In this document: positions 30,970 through 40,803 of the stretch, piece after piece
Layout of the letters: the number at the start of each line of letters is the position of its first letter
Numbering within the stretch: position 1 is the stretch's first letter
NCBI GenBank assembly: GCA_963768775.1
Contig: CAVYIY010000006.1
Coordinates: 1 to 64,000 of the forward strand
Direction: 5' to 3'
Source: FEN-33 sp963768775
GTDB taxonomy: Archaea; Thermoplasmatota; Thermoplasmata; Methanomassiliicoccales; UBA472
DNA length: 64,000 nt
The notes under the pieces: generated by a model
Seen by the model: the letters and a program-made list of their open reading frames with translations, nothing else
What the model was told of the DNA's origin: nothing
Database searches by the model: none
Position numbers and translations under genes: made by a program

Positions 30970-32516
30970 GTGAATTCCGCCCCTCTCGTCTTGCGCCATT
31001 CCTCCAGCGGGACCGAGAATTTCTTCTCGATCTCGGTCCGGTACGTCGGGCCGCCGTTGTAGGCGCAGAAAGGTATGATCCTATCGTCTGGGGTCGCGTA
31101 GTGGATGGCGCAGCGTTTCACCCGCTCGATGTCGTAGTTGTAGCTGTCCTGGAAGTGCATGCCTCCGATGAAAAGCATGTTCCAGGAGAACTCGGACAGA
31201 TGTTTCTTGGAGGAGTCGTTGAACACCGAGTTCAGCATTCGGAGGAACTTCACCGTGTCCATCCCCTTGGGTGCCTTCGATTTGTCTATATTTCGGCGCA
31301 ACGCCGCCAGCGCCTTTGCCTTGTACGGGAACATGACCTTGGCGTTCTCCGCCTTGACGGACAGGTCGTAAAGCTCCTGGAACAATGGCTCGACGTTCAC
31401 GAATCTGGTGAGCGGCACAACGGTCTTCTCATCCTGGACGAACAGATAGGTCGCCAACCCGCAATGCGGATGAGCGGTGAAGGTCACCTTCGCCTCGCCT
31501 ACGAATGCGGATATGAGGGTGGAGATTGGCACCACTGACGGGACTGGGTAGAAATCGGACTTCTGCACATCCCCCGTCTGCTTGACCAGGTCGTTCACCA
31601 GGTCCGGCAGGGTGTAGCGCTGCTTCTGTCTTTCGTCCTGATCTATGCGGCCAGTGAACGCCACCGGTTGGTAGTTGATGCCGCGGATCACGTCGATGTT
31701 CCGTAGCGCGAATCGATAGATCTCTCCGACCTGGTCATCGTTTATGCCCTTGACCACGGTGGGCACCAGCACAATGGATGGTGCCTTCTCCAGCGCACGG
31801 ACGTTCTCGATGACCTTCAGCTTGGTCTGAAGCAACGGCGCGCCTCGGGCTGCCATGTAGATCTCCTCTCTCAGACCGTCGAATTGCAGATAGATCGTGT
31901 CCAGTCCTGCGTCCACTGCCTGCTTGAGGAATTCTGGCTCTTTGGCAAAGCGGATACCGTTCGTGGCAACCTGTATCTGCGAAACGCCCAGCTCTTTGGC
32001 CTTCCTGATGACATCGACGAACCTTGGGTAGATGGTCGGTTCGCCGCCGGAAAATTGCACGGCCGCCGTTGGCACCGGCCTCTCCGATCGCAGGTTCTCG
32101 AGCATATGCGTGATCTGCTCGAAGCTCGGCTCGTAGACGTAGCCGGCCTGATTCGCGTTCGCGAAGCAGATGGGGCATTTCAAGTTGCAGCGATTGGTGA
32201 GGTCGATGTTGGCCAATGATGTGTGGGTGAGATGCAACTGGCAGAGTCCGCATTCGTTCGGGCAGACTTTGGCCTGAGGAATGGCCGGGTTCTCGACACC
32301 GACCCCATCATATGCGAACCTCTCAGCCTTGAGATACAGCTCGACGTCGGACCAATAGATATCGCTCGTCTTGCCGTGCTCTGGGCATGTTTTCTCGATC
32401 ATTACCTTGCCATCGGACTCGAAGAGCGTGGCCGTGATGATCTTCTTGCATTCTGGGCAGAGGGACCCCGTCGTTTTCGGAAGACCCTTCTTCAGAGTGC
32501 TTGGCTTGGCAATCAT
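30966..32516 (-). CDS. tes: Tetraether-synthase-like radical SAM protein (Tes/MJ0619 type)
   Basis: This 516-residue radical SAM enzyme resembles Tes, which joins two archaeol chains tail-to-tail into GDGT tetraether lipids. The SAM-cluster motif CNLKCPIC is at residues 110-117. An unusually cysteine-rich N-terminus (CPEC near 20, CPEHG near 44, CPNECGLC at 85-92) fits extra metal or cluster sites. A SGGEPTIYPRF segment follows, and FCAYNGGPTYR lies near the C-terminus. Start set at the ATG beginning MIAKPS. It is first in a tes-ferredoxin-ggr operon. The family call rests on motifs and neighbours; a related radical SAM function cannot be excluded. Confidence 0.82.
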   Translation of the reverse strand: MIAKPSTLKKGLPKTTGSLCPECKKIITATLFESDGKVMIEKTCPEHGKTSDIYWSDVELYLKAERFAYDGVGVENPAIPQAKVCPNECGLCQLHLTHTSLANIDLTNRCNLKCPICFANANQAGYVYEPSFEQITHMLENLRSERPVPTAAVQFSGGEPTIYPRFVDVIRKAKELGVSQIQVATNGIRFAKEPEFLKQAVDAGLDTIYLQFDGLREEIYMAARGAPLLQTKLKVIENVRALEKAPSIVLVPTVVKGINDDQVGEIYRFALRNIDVIRGINYQPVAFTGRIDQDERQKQRYTLPDLVNDLVKQTGDVQKSDFYPVPSVVPISTLISAFVGEAKVTFTAHPHCGLATYLFVQDEKTVVPLTRFVNVEPLFQELYDLSVKAENAKVMFPYKAKALAALRRNIDKSKAPKGMDTVKFLRMLNSVFNDSSKKHLSEFSWNMLFIGGMHFQDSYNYDIERVKRCAIHYATPDDRIIPFCAYNGGPTYRTEIEKKFSVPLEEWRKTRGAEFT

Positions 32517-32544
32517 GCTTGCACCTTGTCCGATTGGTAAAACG

Positions 32545-32562
32545 AGCGACAATTTAATACTT
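32545..32562. promoter_or_regulatory. Overlapping bidirectional promoter, tes / TrmB-like gene
   Basis: One AT-rich stretch, GACAATTTAATACTTA, sits between the divergent genes and gives TATA-like strings on both strands, AATTTAATAC on plus and GTATTAAATT on minus. Each is 30-40 bases from its gene start. Polymerase use in the two directions should be mutually exclusive. Confidence 0.55.
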
Positions 32563-32591
32563 ATGTAGCGATGATAGCTACAATTGGTCCA

Positions 32592-33383
32592 ATGAATCTC
32601 ATCGACGTTCTGAAGCTGGATATCGATTCGATTGAAAAAGAATACGGGATGATAGCTGCCGTTCTGAACAAGATCGGCATGTCCGACTATGAGGCAAAGG
32701 CATTTGTCGCGCTAGTGGTCAGGAATCACGGCACGGCTGATGACATCTCCGATCTGGCCGGGATACCACGGACGTCGACCTACAAGGCCTTGCGGAGCCT
32801 CGCAGGAAAGGGCTTTGTTACGCTCAGCGAAGGACGACCAACGGTCTTCCATGTCGAGCCCCTAGCCGAAACCAGGAACCGCTTGATCAACGAGATTGAG
32901 GAAACGTTCGAAAAATTGGAGGCGGTCAAGGGAACGCTGAGTGACAAGGGAAATCCACAACTCGTTTATACCCTGGGTGGGAAGAAGGCCGTACTGGCCA
33001 AGATCGGCGAGATGCTGGAGGCATCAAAACGAAGCTTCATCATCTCCACGCCGGCCATCCAAGAGGTCCGCCAAGAGCATGCCTTCGGCTTCAGGGAGGC
33101 GATCAAGCGCGGGGTTCAGGTGATCGTCGTCGCAGAACCTATGGTGAAGGTGCCGGAGGCGACAAAGGTCTACCGCAAGAAGGATCTCATCGCCACGGAT
33201 GTGATAAGCGACGGGGTGACGGCGATGATCGCTTCCCCAGACCTCACCCTGTGCGGCTATTCTGACAACCCCTTCATCAGCTCTCATCTCGAGAATTTCA
33301 TGCGCATCGTATTGGAGAAGCTTGAGGCCCAGCCGGAGCCAGCAAAATCAACATCGAAAGCACATCAGTCCCATGGCGAATAG
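32592..33383 (+). CDS. TrmB-family transcription regulator
   Basis: The N-terminal winged helix is typical of TrmB/sugar-specific regulators (IGMSDYEAKAFVALVVRNHG, DLAGIPRTSTYKALRSLAGKG). A coiled segment follows (about residues 90-115), then a C-terminal ligand or dimer domain with GKKAVLAKIGEMLEASKRS. With 263 residues it is shorter than sugar-binding TrmB. Start placed at the ATG giving MNLIDVLKLD, since an upstream ATG falls at or before the expected transcript start. It is divergent from tes with a shared promoter box, so control of the lipid operon and of itself is the natural inference. Confidence 0.8.
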   Translation: MNLIDVLKLDIDSIEKEYGMIAAVLNKIGMSDYEAKAFVALVVRNHGTADDISDLAGIPRTSTYKALRSLAGKGFVTLSEGRPTVFHVEPLAETRNRLINEIEETFEKLEAVKGTLSDKGNPQLVYTLGGKKAVLAKIGEMLEASKRSFIISTPAIQEVRQEHAFGFREAIKRGVQVIVVAEPMVKVPEATKVYRKKDLIATDVISDGVTAMIASPDLTLCGYSDNPFISSHLENFMRIVLEKLEAQPEPAKSTSKAHQSHGE

Positions 33384-33473
33384 AGCGCTTGCCGGCGTTC
33401 ATTCGTGTTCCGATGGCTGGAAGTCTGCAAGTAGCTTTATCTCGGATATATCCCCGGCCGCTTTCACAAATCG

Positions 33474-36400
33474 ATGTGGTTAGAGAAGCGGGGGCGATTG
33501 GAAGACCACTGCAGGGGCGGCTTCCAGGTTTTACCGAGCAAGGGGCAGATGCCATTCTCCATGATAGCGGTCATTCTGCTCATCCTTGCTGGGGCGGGAA
33601 CAGCATTGGTTTATGGGGTGAGTGAGTCACGCATCGATCGTGAGATGGACCTCTCGCAGCTGCAGAAGTTGCAAGACTGCTTGATCCTTGAATCGTCCGA
33701 GTTGGAGCAACGGGTAGCTGATGTTGCCGCTGAGACCTCGCAATCCAATGGACCGAATAACGAGTCTGACCTGAGATCGCGGTTTCAAATCGCATGGCTG
33801 AATGAAATCAGGTGCACATACCCAGAACGGCATGGTGATTTCACGGTGAGCTTGGTCTGCTCATCCATAGAAATCAGGTACCTCCATCTGAGCCTGGACG
33901 ATGCCGATGTCATCAAGAAGAGCCAGCTGAAGGATCAGGCTGGCGCATCCTCCATCACCTTACCAGCCTACATCGAAGTCATTGGCAACTACAGCTTGAA
34001 AGCTGAGTCTTCACATTGCTCCATTTCTCGTTCTTTTGACGCGCAGAGGTCAGTTTACGATCCCACGCCATTCCTGGCAAATCGATTACAGACGTTCAAA
34101 TCGATGTTCGAGGGCGGCAAGAATGAGATGGAGAATCTGGTTCGCTACCAGCTTGCCGCATTATGCCAGGACCGAATATTGAGGGGGGCCGGGGCAGGAT
34201 CCTTTGCAGACGACTCATCTTTGACAACAGTGATATCGAATCAAGATGCCCGAAATGCTCTGAACCTAGCCATCTTGGTGGAGCAGATGAATTCGTTCCG
34301 CACCTGCGACGAGTCGTACCTTGAGGAGATACTGCTGCAGTTCCCCTGTTCCGATGAAACGAAGCTCGGGGTGAAGGAGATTCTGCATGGAGGAGGCCAG
34401 ATTGACATCGCCGACCTGTTCCTCCTGCTCAATGGAGGCGGTCACTATCCACTAGGGCAGATATTGGCGCAAGCGATATTCTCTTCTGCCGACGTTCTCA
34501 TCCTGCGCTGGCTTGATTACCTGCATATAATCGACCTCGCAAGAATTGCCGAGCAGATGGAGACAGGTGTCGTGGTGACCGTTTCAGATGTTGTTGACTG
34601 GCTGACCGGAGAGGATTTGGTAGAGGATTCGATGAACAAATGGATGTCTGAGCGCCTGGCGGATGCTTGTGTCCAGGATTACGAGTACCGTTGGCTGCAT
34701 TACTCTTCCCCTGATTCCTACGTCCCGATTGCCATGAATTCGCTCAATTTTCAGAACTATCGAGGAGATGACCTCGAAATTGTCATCCAAGGAAATTATG
34801 ACATAGACTTTCCGTCGTTCGATGTTCTGTCTTCCAATTCATGGAAAGACTTCGTAATTGACTACAGAAGTCGCACTTGCCAGTTGGCCACGAATCTGGA
34901 GCTTTTCGTGAAATCCGTCGCAATGAATATTGCCTCCAATGCTGACATACCTGAGATCGAGCTGAGATTGGACCCCAGGGATTCGGAGAACTATCTGGAT
35001 GAGCTTCTCACTGCGGTTCAGCTTGCGGCGGATACAAGCAATGGTTGGGTTGAGGAAGCCCTGTCCCAGACAGACAAGGGGTTCGTGATCAAGGACCCCC
35101 TTGGTCAAGCCTTGGCAGAATTCGCCCGCAACAACTGGAGAGAGGTGTTCCAGCTGAATTCTTCCGTCGATAAGGTTGAGAGTGATTTGGCGGAGTCTAT
35201 TGTGAAAGAAGCCATCGCCTCCTCTTCATTTGCATCTGATACTGGAATGGCAAGCGAGATCGAAGGGGTGAAGACGGCGCTTCAGAACGATGAGAGCTGG
35301 GGCGTGGACGCCTCAATTCGTATGATGTTCGAGAAGGACATCGAACCGAGGTTAGAGCTGTTCGACCGAGTGTTCGGAAACCTTGTCTGGGAGGGTCAGT
35401 CGACGACGCTGCAAAGAATGATCATGCAATTGGCATCCGATGTAATCGATGGCATCCCTGGAATCAAGAGGATCATAGACAACCTAATGGATCGCCAGAT
35501 GAGGGATCTGAGGGATCAGTCAGGTCTGCGATCTGATAAGATACTTATTCAATTGCCTGATACCGAGAAGTTCTCATTCAGCACAGGAAACGGGATGGTC
35601 ATCGATGAATCACTCGACGTTCATGTCGATTTGCCTTGGGTCAAAGAGCCAGGCACTCTTGATGTGATGGCAATTCTTCCCGAGGATTTTGATGCCCAGG
35701 CGGTTGACTATCCAAATCACCATTTGTCCGACCCTTTGAATGCCAGCATGTGTCCGTTCGAGTCTGGATTCAGATTCATCTTCAGAGGCACCATGCAGGT
35801 CGAATTGACACTCATCCAGAATCCAGATTCCTTGTTGTCCAGGTCTGATGTCAGTATGACCCTTGCTTTGCCGCTGGCTTTCCAGTCCGATTTCTCTTGC
35901 AGTTCTGGGTGGCCCTTGGAGAATGTTGAATATCGACCGACAATGACGCTTGACAAGCAGATCGCGCAATTCCTCGAAGGGCTCTGGAATTCACTTTCGG
36001 GAGCATTGCAACTTATCGGAGATGCCTACACTCAGGTTTTCAATTTCTTAAAAGACTGCCTCTCCAAACTGCTTTCCTATTGCATGCAAGCAGTCGAGAT
36101 CCTTTCTGACTTTTTGATGAATCTCGCTCAAGGCCTCCGCGATATCGTTCAGGGAGCAATTGGATCAATCATCGGGGGTCTAGCCACCACCATTTCCGCT
36201 ACTCTGGGTCATGTGAAATGCTGCATTTCGCTTGGAGGGCTTAGCATGATCTTGGAGACCTGCCTCCCCGATATGGAGTTCGGTCGCTCACGAGATCTGC
36301 TCAAATGGACGATATGCATTCCTATCCTGTCCGCCAACCTGAGCTTCGGAGTTCGCATCGTAGAAATGGTTCGATCTGGCCTCGACATCATCGGTTTCGG

Positions 36401-37736
36401 CAGCATGGCTGACCAAGACTGGCAGGCAGAGGTGCAAGTCGATCCATTGATGCTGGTCCAAGACCATTTGATTGAAGTGGAGGCTGACTTTCCGAGCTTC
36501 TCGCTCGAGCTCAAAGCCCCTGAGATCATTCAATATGAGAAACGCTCTTTCCGCCTCTCCGATATTCCACTGGTTGGGTCCATCTTGAGCCGGATTCCAA
36601 CTCCGATCCCTGGATTGCTGGCATCCGTTGATGCTGGTTTCGAAGTGAAGTATGATAACCCTCAACACGACCACGTCGTCGTCAATGAGGTTGAGATCAA
36701 TCCTCGCGGACCAGATTCGGGGAACGAATGGGTGGAGCTCTATAACCCGACGGATGATGTCGTCGACATCACCGGCTGGAGCCTGGAAACCCTCCATGGC
36801 CGGCAAATGAGCGTTATCCTGGGCGAGCAGGCCATCTCACCAAGATCCTACTATGTCCATCACTTCGTCGGCCAATTTTTGGACAACGGAGGAGAGACCC
36901 GTCTCCCGGCTGGCGAATCGGTCATACTCGTGGATTCGTCGGGGAGGAAGGTAGACTCAACGCCATTCCTGACAGATTTCTATGACGACGACCGAACCTG
37001 GCAACGCTCGATAGATGCCTCCGAACGGTGGGTCTTCAAGTCTGAAACGGAAGCAAGGGCAAACTCCTTCCAACCCTTCCCTACGAAGGACATAGAGCTC
37101 TGGTACAACACGCTATACGATGCAACCATGCGAGCTTTCGCGAAGATGGGGCAAAGCGCCTTCGATCTCAACAGCCTTGCTGCATTGATCAGGGACATAA
37201 TCATCGAGACGGTGCAAATCGTCGCTGAGATACTAGGGCGGCTCATCGTAGAAATGAGCTTATTCATCGAGCTGGCCTTGCAGGATTACTCCCAATCGTT
37301 CAGCGGTGGGATTCGTCTGTCCTTGGTGATCACTGGCGATGGGATAAGGGATGCATTGCTTTGGTTGTCCTCTGCCGTGCAGCAGGCGATATCCGGGATC
37401 ACGAATCCCACTCAGGCGACTTTGGGGAAGCGGCCATTGGACACAATACTGGATGACGTTTTCATCCGTTTCAGTGCGTACGGTTATGCCGGCTTGCCTA
37501 GGATTCTTGCCGAAGTCGCCCCAAATGTGCAGTTCCGCCTGGCAGGATGCATCCAAGTGAACCTTGCTTCGTTAATCCCACCTGAATCTGGGCAGCAGAA
37601 TTGGAGCGTGAGCTTCGGCATGCTGTTCGAGGAAGTGCCTGGCCGGTTGCTTAACCTGTTCTATCCGGTCGACGCGGACAAGAGTGCAGACTGTTGGTTG
37701 TTCAAGGCGACCTTGAAGGCCAGGTCGATCAATTAG
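33474..37736 (+). CDS. Very large surface protein with lamin-tail domain
   Basis: The 1420-residue protein begins with a basic stretch, then SKGQMPFSMIAVILLILAGAG, a hydrophobic segment that looks like a pilin-like or signal-anchor sequence. The remaining part is presumably outside the cell. Most of it has no recognisable domain and is rich in amphipathic helix. Amphipathic or hydrophobic stretches occur around residues 840-900. Near residues 1065-1190 there is a lamin-tail domain (VVVNEVEINPRGPDSGNEWV, then LYNPTDDVVDITGWSL). No C-terminal membrane anchor is obvious. It resembles large envelope-associated proteins of Thermoplasmata; function unknown. It is followed by an MscS channel on the same strand. 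Confidence 0.8.
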   Translation: MWLEKRGRLEDHCRGGFQVLPSKGQMPFSMIAVILLILAGAGTALVYGVSESRIDREMDLSQLQKLQDCLILESSELEQRVADVAAETSQSNGPNNESDLRSRFQIAWLNEIRCTYPERHGDFTVSLVCSSIEIRYLHLSLDDADVIKKSQLKDQAGASSITLPAYIEVIGNYSLKAESSHCSISRSFDAQRSVYDPTPFLANRLQTFKSMFEGGKNEMENLVRYQLAALCQDRILRGAGAGSFADDSSLTTVISNQDARNALNLAILVEQMNSFRTCDESYLEEILLQFPCSDETKLGVKEILHGGGQIDIADLFLLLNGGGHYPLGQILAQAIFSSADVLILRWLDYLHIIDLARIAEQMETGVVVTVSDVVDWLTGEDLVEDSMNKWMSERLADACVQDYEYRWLHYSSPDSYVPIAMNSLNFQNYRGDDLEIVIQGNYDIDFPSFDVLSSNSWKDFVIDYRSRTCQLATNLELFVKSVAMNIASNADIPEIELRLDPRDSENYLDELLTAVQLAADTSNGWVEEALSQTDKGFVIKDPLGQALAEFARNNWREVFQLNSSVDKVESDLAESIVKEAIASSSFASDTGMASEIEGVKTALQNDESWGVDASIRMMFEKDIEPRLELFDRVFGNLVWEGQSTTLQRMIMQLASDVIDGIPGIKRIIDNLMDRQMRDLRDQSGLRSDKILIQLPDTEKFSFSTGNGMVIDESLDVHVDLPWVKEPGTLDVMAILPEDFDAQAVDYPNHHLSDPLNASMCPFESGFRFIFRGTMQVELTLIQNPDSLLSRSDVSMTLALPLAFQSDFSCSSGWPLENVEYRPTMTLDKQIAQFLEGLWNSLSGALQLIGDAYTQVFNFLKDCLSKLLSYCMQAVEILSDFLMNLAQGLRDIVQGAIGSIIGGLATTISATLGHVKCCISLGGLSMILETCLPDMEFGRSRDLLKWTICIPILSANLSFGVRIVEMVRSGLDIIGFGSMADQDWQAEVQVDPLMLVQDHLIEVEADFPSFSLELKAPEIIQYEKRSFRLSDIPLVGSILSRIPTPIPGLLASVDAGFEVKYDNPQHDHVVVNEVEINPRGPDSGNEWVELYNPTDDVVDITGWSLETLHGRQMSVILGEQAISPRSYYVHHFVGQFLDNGGETRLPAGESVILVDSSGRKVDSTPFLTDFYDDDRTWQRSIDASERWVFKSETEARANSFQPFPTKDIELWYNTLYDATMRAFAKMGQSAFDLNSLAALIRDIIIETVQIVAEILGRLIVEMSLFIELALQDYSQSFSGGIRLSLVITGDGIRDALLWLSSAVQQAISGITNPTQATLGKRPLDTILDDVFIRFSAYGYAGLPRILAEVAPNVQFRLAGCIQVNLASLIPPESGQQNWSVSFGMLFEEVPGRLLNLFYPVDADKSADCWLFKATLKARSIN

Positions 37737-37845
37737 GTGGAAGGCCATCTGGCGAACTAAACCTCTTCCCTTGCTTTCCTCACTAGGTGTTGCCAATCTG
37801 GGTTACCAGGAAAACGATTTAGTACTACCAGCAAATACTCTCGGC

Positions 37846-39174
37846 ATGGTCGTATACGAAGGCTTGGCAGCACTGGCCGCCGCAGAGATGGATTGGGTCA
37901 CCAGCTGGGGCTGGGCAGCATTATTGTTCCTGGGCATCTTCGTATTCTCATTATATCTCTGGTCCTATCTTTCGAAGAACCTTGATTTGATGAAGGCTCA
38001 CGACACCCCTTACCGGGACGCGGAGGTCATCACATTCGTCAGCTGGATGGTCAAGTTGGTGATAATCATAGTCCTGGTTCTTTTGGGACTCTACGTCGTC
38101 AGCCAGATCTGGGCAGACTTCTACGCGGTCATTTGGGCGCCGGTGGCTTCCTACATCATCGATATCGTGATCATGATCGCGGTGGTCTTGGTGGCCATGT
38201 TGATCGTCAAGGAGCTGCGGCACATCTCGCGCCGGGCAAGAATGAACATGATAGACACCCAAGCGCTCCATGGCAGTGCCGTCGAGTTCACCAGCTTGCT
38301 GGCCGGTTACATCGTTTACATCGCCGCCAGCGCCATCGTCGTCTTGATCCTTCTTTCCTTCGTCCAGAGCGTTACGCCGGTCGAGCAGCTGAGCGAGTTC
38401 ATCACGGACAACGGAACCAAGATCGGAACCACCATCGTCTTGCTGATCGCCATCTTCATCGTGATAAGATTGGTGGAGGCAATCTTCGAGGATTACAAGT
38501 TCCGCACCAAGAAGTTCAACCCCAAGGTCATCGACCTGCTCAAGGACGTCGTCCGATACATGCTCTACATCATAGCGTTCCTAACTGCAATCTTCATGAT
38601 ATTCTCGATAATCGGTCTGGAGATCGTAGGGATCATCCTGATCGCCCTGATACTTATGTTCAGCTTCCTGGGTATCGTCCTCTCGTACACGACGGCGCAC
38701 AATATCGTCTCCGGCCTCACTTTGATGAACAGCTACACCTTCGACGTCGGAGACCGCATCAGGATAGGCAGCGACTTAATCGGTGAAGTGCTGGAGAAGG
38801 GCCTGGTCTTCACCAAGATTAGGAACGAAGACGGAGAGATCGTGGATGTGCCGAACAGCGAGATCATCGGCGGCCGCATCCTGAATTTCAACCGGTCCGC
38901 CAGACATGGGGTTGCTGTAAAGTTGGAAGTCTCCGCGAATGTCCCACACGAGTTAGTGGAGCGGATCGTCCTGAAGGTGACAGGAGAGATGGATGGATTG
39001 GTGAAAGACCCGAAGGCCGAGGTCCTCGCACGTGGTTTCCATGGCGATAAGATAGCGTACGAGGTGCGCGTGTATGCCAACGATGTCACGAAGCTGGAGC
39101 GTGTCAGGTCCGAACTCGTCATGAACATCCAGGAAGCCCTGTTGAGCGCCGAGGGTTCGCCTTGGCCTAAGTGA
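37846..39174 (+). CDS. MscS-family mechanosensitive ion channel
   Basis: This membrane channel releases ions when the membrane is stretched. Several transmembrane helices occupy the first 300 residues, including WAALLFLGIFVFSLYLW and VVLVAMLIVK. The MscS core follows: a pore-lining helix (LMFSFLGIVLSYTTAHNIVSG), the beta domain (FDVGDRIRIG, VDVPNSEIIGGRILNFNRS) and a C-terminal alpha/beta domain. Start set at ATG 37846, about 30 bases after TATA-like GATTTAGTAC; an in-frame upstream start at 37771 would add 25 residues. It has more N-terminal helices than minimal MscS. Confidence 0.9.
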   Translation: MVVYEGLAALAAAEMDWVTSWGWAALLFLGIFVFSLYLWSYLSKNLDLMKAHDTPYRDAEVITFVSWMVKLVIIIVLVLLGLYVVSQIWADFYAVIWAPVASYIIDIVIMIAVVLVAMLIVKELRHISRRARMNMIDTQALHGSAVEFTSLLAGYIVYIAASAIVVLILLSFVQSVTPVEQLSEFITDNGTKIGTTIVLLIAIFIVIRLVEAIFEDYKFRTKKFNPKVIDLLKDVVRYMLYIIAFLTAIFMIFSIIGLEIVGIILIALILMFSFLGIVLSYTTAHNIVSGLTLMNSYTFDVGDRIRIGSDLIGEVLEKGLVFTKIRNEDGEIVDVPNSEIIGGRILNFNRSARHGVAVKLEVSANVPHELVERIVLKVTGEMDGLVKDPKAEVLARGFHGDKIAYEVRVYANDVTKLERVRSELVMNIQEALLSAEGSPWPK

Positions 39175-39188
39175 TATCGCAGGCGATA

Positions 39189-40451
39189 CTACTCAATCAG
39201 CTCTTGTCCCTGCATGTACGGTCGGACGATCTCGGGGATGGTCACCGTGCCGTCCGCGTTCTGGTTGTTCTCCAGTATTCCGACCATGGTCCGGGGCAAT
39301 GCCACGCCAGAGCCGTTCAGAGTGTGGACGAACTCGCTCTTGAGATGCGGCTCCGGCCTGAACTTGACCCTCGCCCTCCGCGCCTGGAAGTCGGTGAAGC
39401 AGGAGCACGACGAGCACTCCAGCCATTGGTCGCTCCCTGGGGCGAATACCTCGATGTCGTAGGTCTTGGCACTCGCGAAGCCCATGTCGCCTGTGCAGAG
39501 TAACAATATCCGGTAGGGCAGGCCCAGACAGCGCACCACGTCCTCCGCGTCGACCAATAGATGCTCCAATTCGGCATATGAATTGTCTGGATGAACGAAC
39601 TTGACCAGCTCGACCTTGTTGAACTCGTGTACCCTGATTATCCCGCGCATCTCGGCGCTTCTTCCTGCCTCCCTCCGGAACGATGGCAGATAGGCGGTGA
39701 AGGAGATGGGCAGCTGGTCCCTCTCGAGGATCTCATCCTGCAACAGGTTAGTTACCGGGACCTCCGCGGTGGGATTGAGCCAGAGGTCGTCCCGCTCGCA
39801 CCAGTACATATCGTCTTTCATCTTCGGATACTGCCCAGTGCCGATGACTGCGGCCCGGTTCACCACCACTGGAGGAAAGACCTCCGTGTAACCTTGGTAT
39901 CGATGCAGGTCGAGCATGAAATTGATGAGCGCGCGCTCCAGGCGCGCCCCATCCCCCTTGAGCACATAGAAGCCGCTACCGGCTACCTTCGCCCCGCGTT
40001 TGAAATCGATGATGTCCAGAGCCTCACCGATCTCGATGTGGTCTTTGGGCTTGAAGTCGAACTGCCGCTTATTCCCGGCCTCGCGAACGACGACATTGTC
40101 ATCCGTGCCGGCTCCGATCGGGACGGTCTCGTGCGGGATGTTCGGGATGTTCAGAACGATGTCGTTGCGCTCCGTCTCAAGCTCTGCTAGCTTCTGGTCT
40201 ATTTCGGCGATGCGATTGGCGACCGCCTTCATCTCCTTTATCCGCTCTTTCTTCTCCGCGTCCTTCAGCTTCGGTATCTGCTCCGCCACTTGGTTGCGCC
40301 GCCTTCTTAGCTGGTTGCCTTCCTCGACCAGGGTGCGCCACGCAAGGTCGACCTTCAGGAAGGATTCGAGTGCGTCCTCTGGATAGTTGCGGCTCCTGAG
40401 CATGGTGCGGATGGACTCGGAGTTCTCCCTGATGAGATCGATGTTCAGCAT
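39189..40451 (-). CDS. serS: Seryl-tRNA synthetase (common type)
   Basis: This class II synthetase charges tRNA-Ser. It has the N-terminal coiled-coil arm (from EDALESFLKVD through the lysine- and glutamate-rich residues 40-105) and the class II motifs TEVFPPVVVNRAAVIGTGQYP, FRREAGRSAEMRGIIRVHEF and GSGVALPRTMVGILENNQ. The 420 residues match the bacterial/eukaryotic-like type and not the rare methanogen type SerRS with the zinc ligand. Convergent with mscS across a 14-base gap. Confidence 0.96.
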   Translation of the reverse strand: MLNIDLIRENSESIRTMLRSRNYPEDALESFLKVDLAWRTLVEEGNQLRRRRNQVAEQIPKLKDAEKKERIKEMKAVANRIAEIDQKLAELETERNDIVLNIPNIPHETVPIGAGTDDNVVVREAGNKRQFDFKPKDHIEIGEALDIIDFKRGAKVAGSGFYVLKGDGARLERALINFMLDLHRYQGYTEVFPPVVVNRAAVIGTGQYPKMKDDMYWCERDDLWLNPTAEVPVTNLLQDEILERDQLPISFTAYLPSFRREAGRSAEMRGIIRVHEFNKVELVKFVHPDNSYAELEHLLVDAEDVVRCLGLPYRILLLCTGDMGFASAKTYDIEVFAPGSDQWLECSSCSCFTDFQARRARVKFRPEPHLKSEFVHTLNGSGVALPRTMVGILENNQNADGTVTIPEIVRPYMQGQELIE

Positions 40452-40535
40452 TTGCTCACTTGGTCAGCATGAACCATCTATATTTTGATAAGGACTTCGG
40501 TGGGTATCCTCGACCCTCTCATAACGTTTCTTGCT

Positions 40536-40748
40536 CTATTTCCTGTAGATCCAGGCACTGTCCTTTTCGGAGAAATTGCCTGCTATGATACCTTTTTTTC
40601 TGAGGCGGGCCAGAACCCTTGCCACCTCATCAGGGCATCCGCGCAGCTCGCCAGGAAGCGCCGCGGTTATCTGCATCAAGGTCATCGGATTCGAGCTGGC
40701 GAACGCCTTCAATACCAATTCCTCAATCTCAGAAGTTTTGTCTGACAT
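40536..40748 (-). CDS. Small winged-helix-like hypothetical protein
   Basis: The 70-residue protein has the pattern of a winged helix (EIEELVLKAFASSNPMTLMQI, then PDEVARVLARLRKKGIIAG and SAWIYRK as the wing). It is probably a DNA- or RNA-binding protein. It lies between serS and yhbY on the same strand. No enzyme motif. The family name is not known to me. Confidence 0.65.
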   Translation of the reverse strand: MSDKTSEIEELVLKAFASSNPMTLMQITAALPGELRGCPDEVARVLARLRKKGIIAGNFSEKDSAWIYRK

Positions 40749-40803
40749 GAATGACCACGCTAGGATGGATGAACGGTTCCGAAATAGGTCTCGGTCCGTT
40801 CCC

